This document shows, piece after piece, positions 61,778 to 64,000 of a DNA stretch of 64,000 nt. The notes under the pieces were generated by a model. That model ran no database searches. It saw nothing but the letters and a program-made list of their open reading frames with translations, and was not told the origin of the DNA. This DNA is from Salegentibacter sp. R32 (lineage in GTDB: Bacteria > Bacteroidota > Bacteroidia > Flavobacteriales > Flavobacteriaceae), in assembly GCF_008692195.1 (NCBI RefSeq), contig NZ_RXOM01000018.1, forward strand, positions 62,001 to 126,000. The letters are read 5' to 3'. The position numbers were made by a program, and so were the translations under genes. Each line of letters opens with the position of its first letter. Within the stretch, counting starts at the first letter, position 1.

Positions 61778-62005
61778 ATGAATATTGAAAACACAAAATT
61801 AGAGTTGATACAGCAGCTTCAGAAAACGGAAGATAAAGCTGTATTGCTTAGAATTAGAAAAGTTTTTGAAGAAGAATCGGGTGATTGGTTTGATGAATTA
61901 TCTGTAGAAGAAAAAAAAGAAATTGAAATAGGTATCAGACAAGCTGATGAGGGAAAACTAGTTTCTCATGAAAGTGTAATGGAGAAACTAAAAAAATGGC
62001 ATTAG
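61778..62005 (+). CDS. Antitoxin-like protein (addiction module/RelB-type)
   Basis: A 75-aa acidic-basic protein. KLELIQQLQKTEDKAVLLRIRKVFEEE and then [34 protein letters not shown] fit the addiction-module antitoxin family in which the C-terminal helices wrap around a ParE/RelE-like toxin. It overlaps the toxin start by 10 nt, the usual layout. It probably forms a repressor complex on its own promoter. Confidence 0.85.
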   Translation: MNIENTKLELIQQLQKTEDKAVLLRIRKVFEEESGDWFDELSVEEKKEIEIGIRQADEGKLVSHESVMEKLKKWH

Positions 62006-62283
62006 AAGTAGATTGGACGCCCCAAGCAGAAAATGGACTTTTAGCAGTTATTGATTATTTAGAAAGAGAATGGAGTGTAAATGAAATACTTCAATTAGAA
62101 AACAAAATTAAAGAGGTGATTTCTTTAATTTCTATAAATCCTGATTTATTTCCCCTTCATGAAAATCTGAAGTTACACAAAGCTTTAATCGATAGAAATA
62201 ACTACATAATTTATAGATTAAATACTGAAAAAGACAAAATAGAGATTATTAATTTTCGAGGAACAAAACAAAAACCACTATAA
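61996..62283 (+). CDS. ParE/RelE-family toxin
   Basis: A 95-aa basic RelE/ParE-fold protein: [23 protein letters not shown] (helix pair), [46 protein letters not shown]-like C-terminal strands with the Arg/Tyr/Arg pattern of the family. RelE types cleave mRNA in the ribosome, ParE types poison gyrase; sequence alone does not tell them apart here. Antitoxin overlaps its start. Terminator overlaps its stop. Confidence 0.82.
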   Translation: MALEVDWTPQAENGLLAVIDYLEREWSVNEILQLENKIKEVISLISINPDLFPLHENLKLHKALIDRNNYIIYRLNTEKDKIEIINFRGTKQKPL

Positions 62284-62297
62284 GTTTAGTGGTTTTT
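62271..62297 (+). terminator. Terminator of the toxin-antitoxin operon
   Basis: aaaaccacta/tagtggtttt stem containing the toxin stop codon, followed by T residues. Confidence 0.8.
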
Positions 62298-62314
62298 ATT
62301 TTTATAAAAATACT

Positions 62315-63133
62315 ATGACAACAACAGAGTTAGTTTCCCAAATCAAAATGAAAAAATCATTCTTATGCATCGGTTTAGATGTAGATTTAGAGAAAATCCC
62401 AACACATTTATTGGAGAAGGAAGATCCAATTTTTGAATTTAATAAGGCAATTATCGATGCTACTCATCATTTAGCAGTAGCTTACAAACCTAATATTGCT
62501 TTTTATGAAGCTTACGGTATTGAAGGTTGGCAAGCTTTAGAAAAAACAATCTCTTATTTAAATGAAAAGTACCCAGATATTTTTACCATTGCCGATGCAA
62601 AACGTGGTGATATTGGTAATACTTCTACACGTTATGCCAAAGCCTTTTTCAGTGATTTGAATTTCGATTCGGTTACCGTAGCACCGTATATGGGGGAGGA
62701 TTCCGTAGTGCCTTTTCTAGAATTTGAAAATAAACATACCATTTTATTAGCGCTGACTTCCAATCGTGGAGCATTCGATTTTCAAACCAAAAAAGTCGAT
62801 GGGGAAGAAGTTTATAAAAAAGTTTTACAAACATCAATAACTTGGAAAAATCACCATAACCTCATGTATGTGGTGGGAGCAACCAAAGCAGAATATTTTG
62901 CAGAAATTAGAAAAATAATTCCCGATAGTTTTATTCTGGTTCCCGGAGTTGGAGCGCAAGGAGGAAGCGTAGCCGAAGTTTGTAAATATGGCTTGAATGA
63001 AAATGTAGGTTTGCTCATAAATTCTGCACGTGGAATTATTTATGCTTCAACGAAAGAAAATTTTGCTGAAGCCGCTGCCGAAAAAGCCAAAGAATTACAA
63101 CAAGAAATGCAAAACATTTTAGAAAATATATAA
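62315..63133 (+). CDS. pyrF: Orotidine 5'-phosphate decarboxylase PyrF
   Basis: Converts OMP to UMP, the last step of pyrimidine synthesis. The 272-aa type 2 (long) PyrF is common in Bacteroidota. Evidence: [14 protein letters not shown], the catalytic [11 protein letters not shown] with the Lys-Asp pair, and [19 protein letters not shown] with [10 protein letters not shown] forming the phosphate site. Lies right after the TA pair; no other pyr gene nearby. Confidence 0.94.
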   Translation: MTTTELVSQIKMKKSFLCIGLDVDLEKIPTHLLEKEDPIFEFNKAIIDATHHLAVAYKPNIAFYEAYGIEGWQALEKTISYLNEKYPDIFTIADAKRGDIGNTSTRYAKAFFSDLNFDSVTVAPYMGEDSVVPFLEFENKHTILLALTSNRGAFDFQTKKVDGEEVYKKVLQTSITWKNHHNLMYVVGATKAEYFAEIRKIIPDSFILVPGVGAQGGSVAEVCKYGLNENVGLLINSARGIIYASTKENFAEAAAEKAKELQQEMQNILENI

Positions 63134-63287
63134 TAGGATCTTTGATCTTTGTGCCACTGAGCTTGTCGAAGCGTGACTAACAAACTTATTGTAAAAGTGT
63201 TCTATTGAATTTGTTTAACTCTGTTGAATCCTAGATTTCAGTATCTTAAAAAAAATGATTATCCGTAATTTATGATAATTGATGTTT

Positions 63288-63321
63288 TCGTCATTCTGGA
63301 CTTGATCCAGAATCTCATTAC
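63288..63321 (+). repeat. Dispersed palindromic repeat, copy 2
   Basis: tcgtcattctggacttgatc then cagaatctcattac, an imperfect hairpin; same family as 11632-11667 and 26419-26448. Confidence 0.7.
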
Positions 63322-63340
63322 GGACATTCCAAAAACTATC

Positions 63341-63376
63341 AACCTCACAGGATTTCAAAATCGATGAGGTTTTTTA
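63341..63376 (+). terminator. Hairpin with T run before the gene at 63413
   Basis: aacctca (63341-63347)/tgaggtt (63365-63371) stem, 17-nt loop and TTTTTT. It probably ends the pyrF transcript. Confidence 0.6.
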
Positions 63377-63412
63377 ATTCCTAATTTCAAAGAAAATGAT
63401 TATTTTGTAGCT

Positions 63413-63901
63413 ATGGAATTAGAAAACTCAGCGCTTTATAAGAAAGCAAATGCTATTGAGCAGATGAGCTCTAAAATTGTGGATTTGGTAAATAATTATA
63501 CCGAGGAAGATGTCCTAAATTTAGAATACCTAAAAACTCAAGCTAATTTTATTGCAGAAGATAGTTTAAAGATTCCGGTAAAAATTGCCGGTGCTTGGCA
63601 TGTAGATTTGTATGATATAAAAATGGAAAATGCTGCTATTATTAGGCGGTCTGCAAGAGAAGTAAGAACTCATTTAATGGGATTAGAAATTCACGGTTTT
63701 AGAGAAAAAGAGTATTTAGATTTATTAAGAAATGAAATAGATGAATTTAGAACGCTATTTGCAGAATGGGTAAAAACTTTCGATCCGTGGAATTATATAA
63801 TCGATCGTTGGGGACTTTTTAATCCGCCCGGGGTCAATTATGACGACAAAAATCCAGATGACGATATCCCTTTTGACCCACCAGATTTTGAAGATTTGTA
63901 A
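63413..63901 (+). CDS. Hypothetical protein, acidic C-terminus
   Basis: A 162-aa soluble protein, highly helical at the start (ALYKKANAIEQMSSKIVDLVNNY, LEYLKTQANFIAEDSLKIPVKIAG), then REVRTHLMGLEIHG and EYLDLLRNEIDEFRTLFAEWVKTFDPWNYIIDRWG, finishing in a Pro/Asp-rich tail (PPGVNYDDKNPDDDIPF). A tattttgtag element lies within 12 nt of the ATG, so the message may be leaderless. I do not recognise the family. Confidence 0.65.
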   Translation: MELENSALYKKANAIEQMSSKIVDLVNNYTEEDVLNLEYLKTQANFIAEDSLKIPVKIAGAWHVDLYDIKMENAAIIRRSAREVRTHLMGLEIHGFREKEYLDLLRNEIDEFRTLFAEWVKTFDPWNYIIDRWGLFNPPGVNYDDKNPDDDIPFDPPDFEDL

Positions 63902-63972
63902 GTGAGCTTGGAAGTTATTGTAGGTAGTGTATGATGATTTTATTTCAATAAAATATTCCTTACTTTGTAGCT

Positions 63973-64000
63973 ATGCAATTTCAAGATCAGTTACAACGAA
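63973..64000 (+). CDS. 5' end of an unidentified gene, truncated by the window
   Basis: ATG followed by nine codons (MQFQDQLQR) running off the window. The promoter-like TTACTTTG lies just upstream with TAGCT to the ATG, exactly as at 63413. Too short to identify. Confidence 0.4.

Larger units (their letters stand above)
63134..63412. other. Repeat-containing gap after pyrF
   Basis: Contains one partial cactgagcttgtcgaag element (63157-63173), the dispersed palindrome copy at 63288 and a hairpin with T run at 63341-63376. No gene. Confidence 0.55.

Noticed and set aside
1-64000. CRISPR arrays, prophage and rRNA genes
   Set aside because: No regularly spaced repeat arrays, no phage structural or lysis genes, and no rRNA-like sequence were seen.

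Overview
The window is chromosomal DNA of a marine-type member of the Flavobacteriaceae (Bacteroidota). The base composition is AT-rich. Promoters follow the Bacteroidota pattern TTG-N(17-23)-TAnnTTTG, and ribosome binding sites are weak or absent. One gene ends in a type IX secretion sorting domain, many lipoproteins carry a Bacteroidota-like signal, and several families are typical of the group (DUF3078, glutamine synthetase III, CotH/lamin-tail, M56-BlaI pairs, TPR-HTH regulators). Most of the window is orderly core genome. Both ends cut genes: ffh at the left and an unidentified gene at the right.

Layout. 0-9.6 kb: ffh (partial) and folD on +, then a minus-strand housekeeping block (DUF1232 protein, AI-2E-type permease, VOC protein, Rho_N small protein, RluF-type pseudouridine synthase, alpha/beta hydrolase, small membrane protein), a lipoprotein plus lipoprotein-type pyrophosphatase, then queE, prmA and clpS on +. 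9.6-17.2 kb: methyltransferase, a region with a small unlisted ORF and two related hairpin units, a DUF4130/radical SAM pair, an MFS transporter, an S24 (LexA-like) regulator, a lipoprotein, and a divergent NmrA-type oxidoreductase/HxlR regulator pair. 17.2-35.6 kb: branched-chain amino acid biosynthesis on the minus strand (leuA-leuC-leuD-leuB, ilvD-ilvB-ilvN-ilvC, ilvA), interrupted by a conserved hypothetical, a beta-barrel protein, GNAT, MFS and acs. The ilv operon starts with two tandem Ile/Leu/Val-rich leader peptides, each followed by an antiterminator/terminator pair.

35.9-46.8 kb is the accessory-looking part: a very large flavin amine oxidase fused to a jacalin-like domain, an internal membrane/lipobox segment and a heme-c motif; a DUF3616 protein; two tandem paralogous small membrane proteins with duplicated promoters; a TPR-HTH regulator; two tiny genes; a YHYH lipoprotein; and a small island flanked by 61-bp direct repeats that include the 3' end of tRNA-Arg(ACG). 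46.9-64 kb: apt, a TlpA/DUF4369 thioredoxin, a BlaI-M56 sensor pair with three operator-like palindromes spaced exactly 20 bp apart, a large CotH/T9SS surface protein, a Na/Ca antiporter, glnN, purM, a DUF3078 protein, prfA, a RelB/ParE-type toxin-antitoxin pair and pyrF.

The features most worth a second look are the double ilv attenuator, the fused amine oxidase, the tRNA-Arg mini-island, the phased BlaI operators, and the 116-bp inverted repeats that bracket leuDC. All calls come from reading the sequence; no database search was run.
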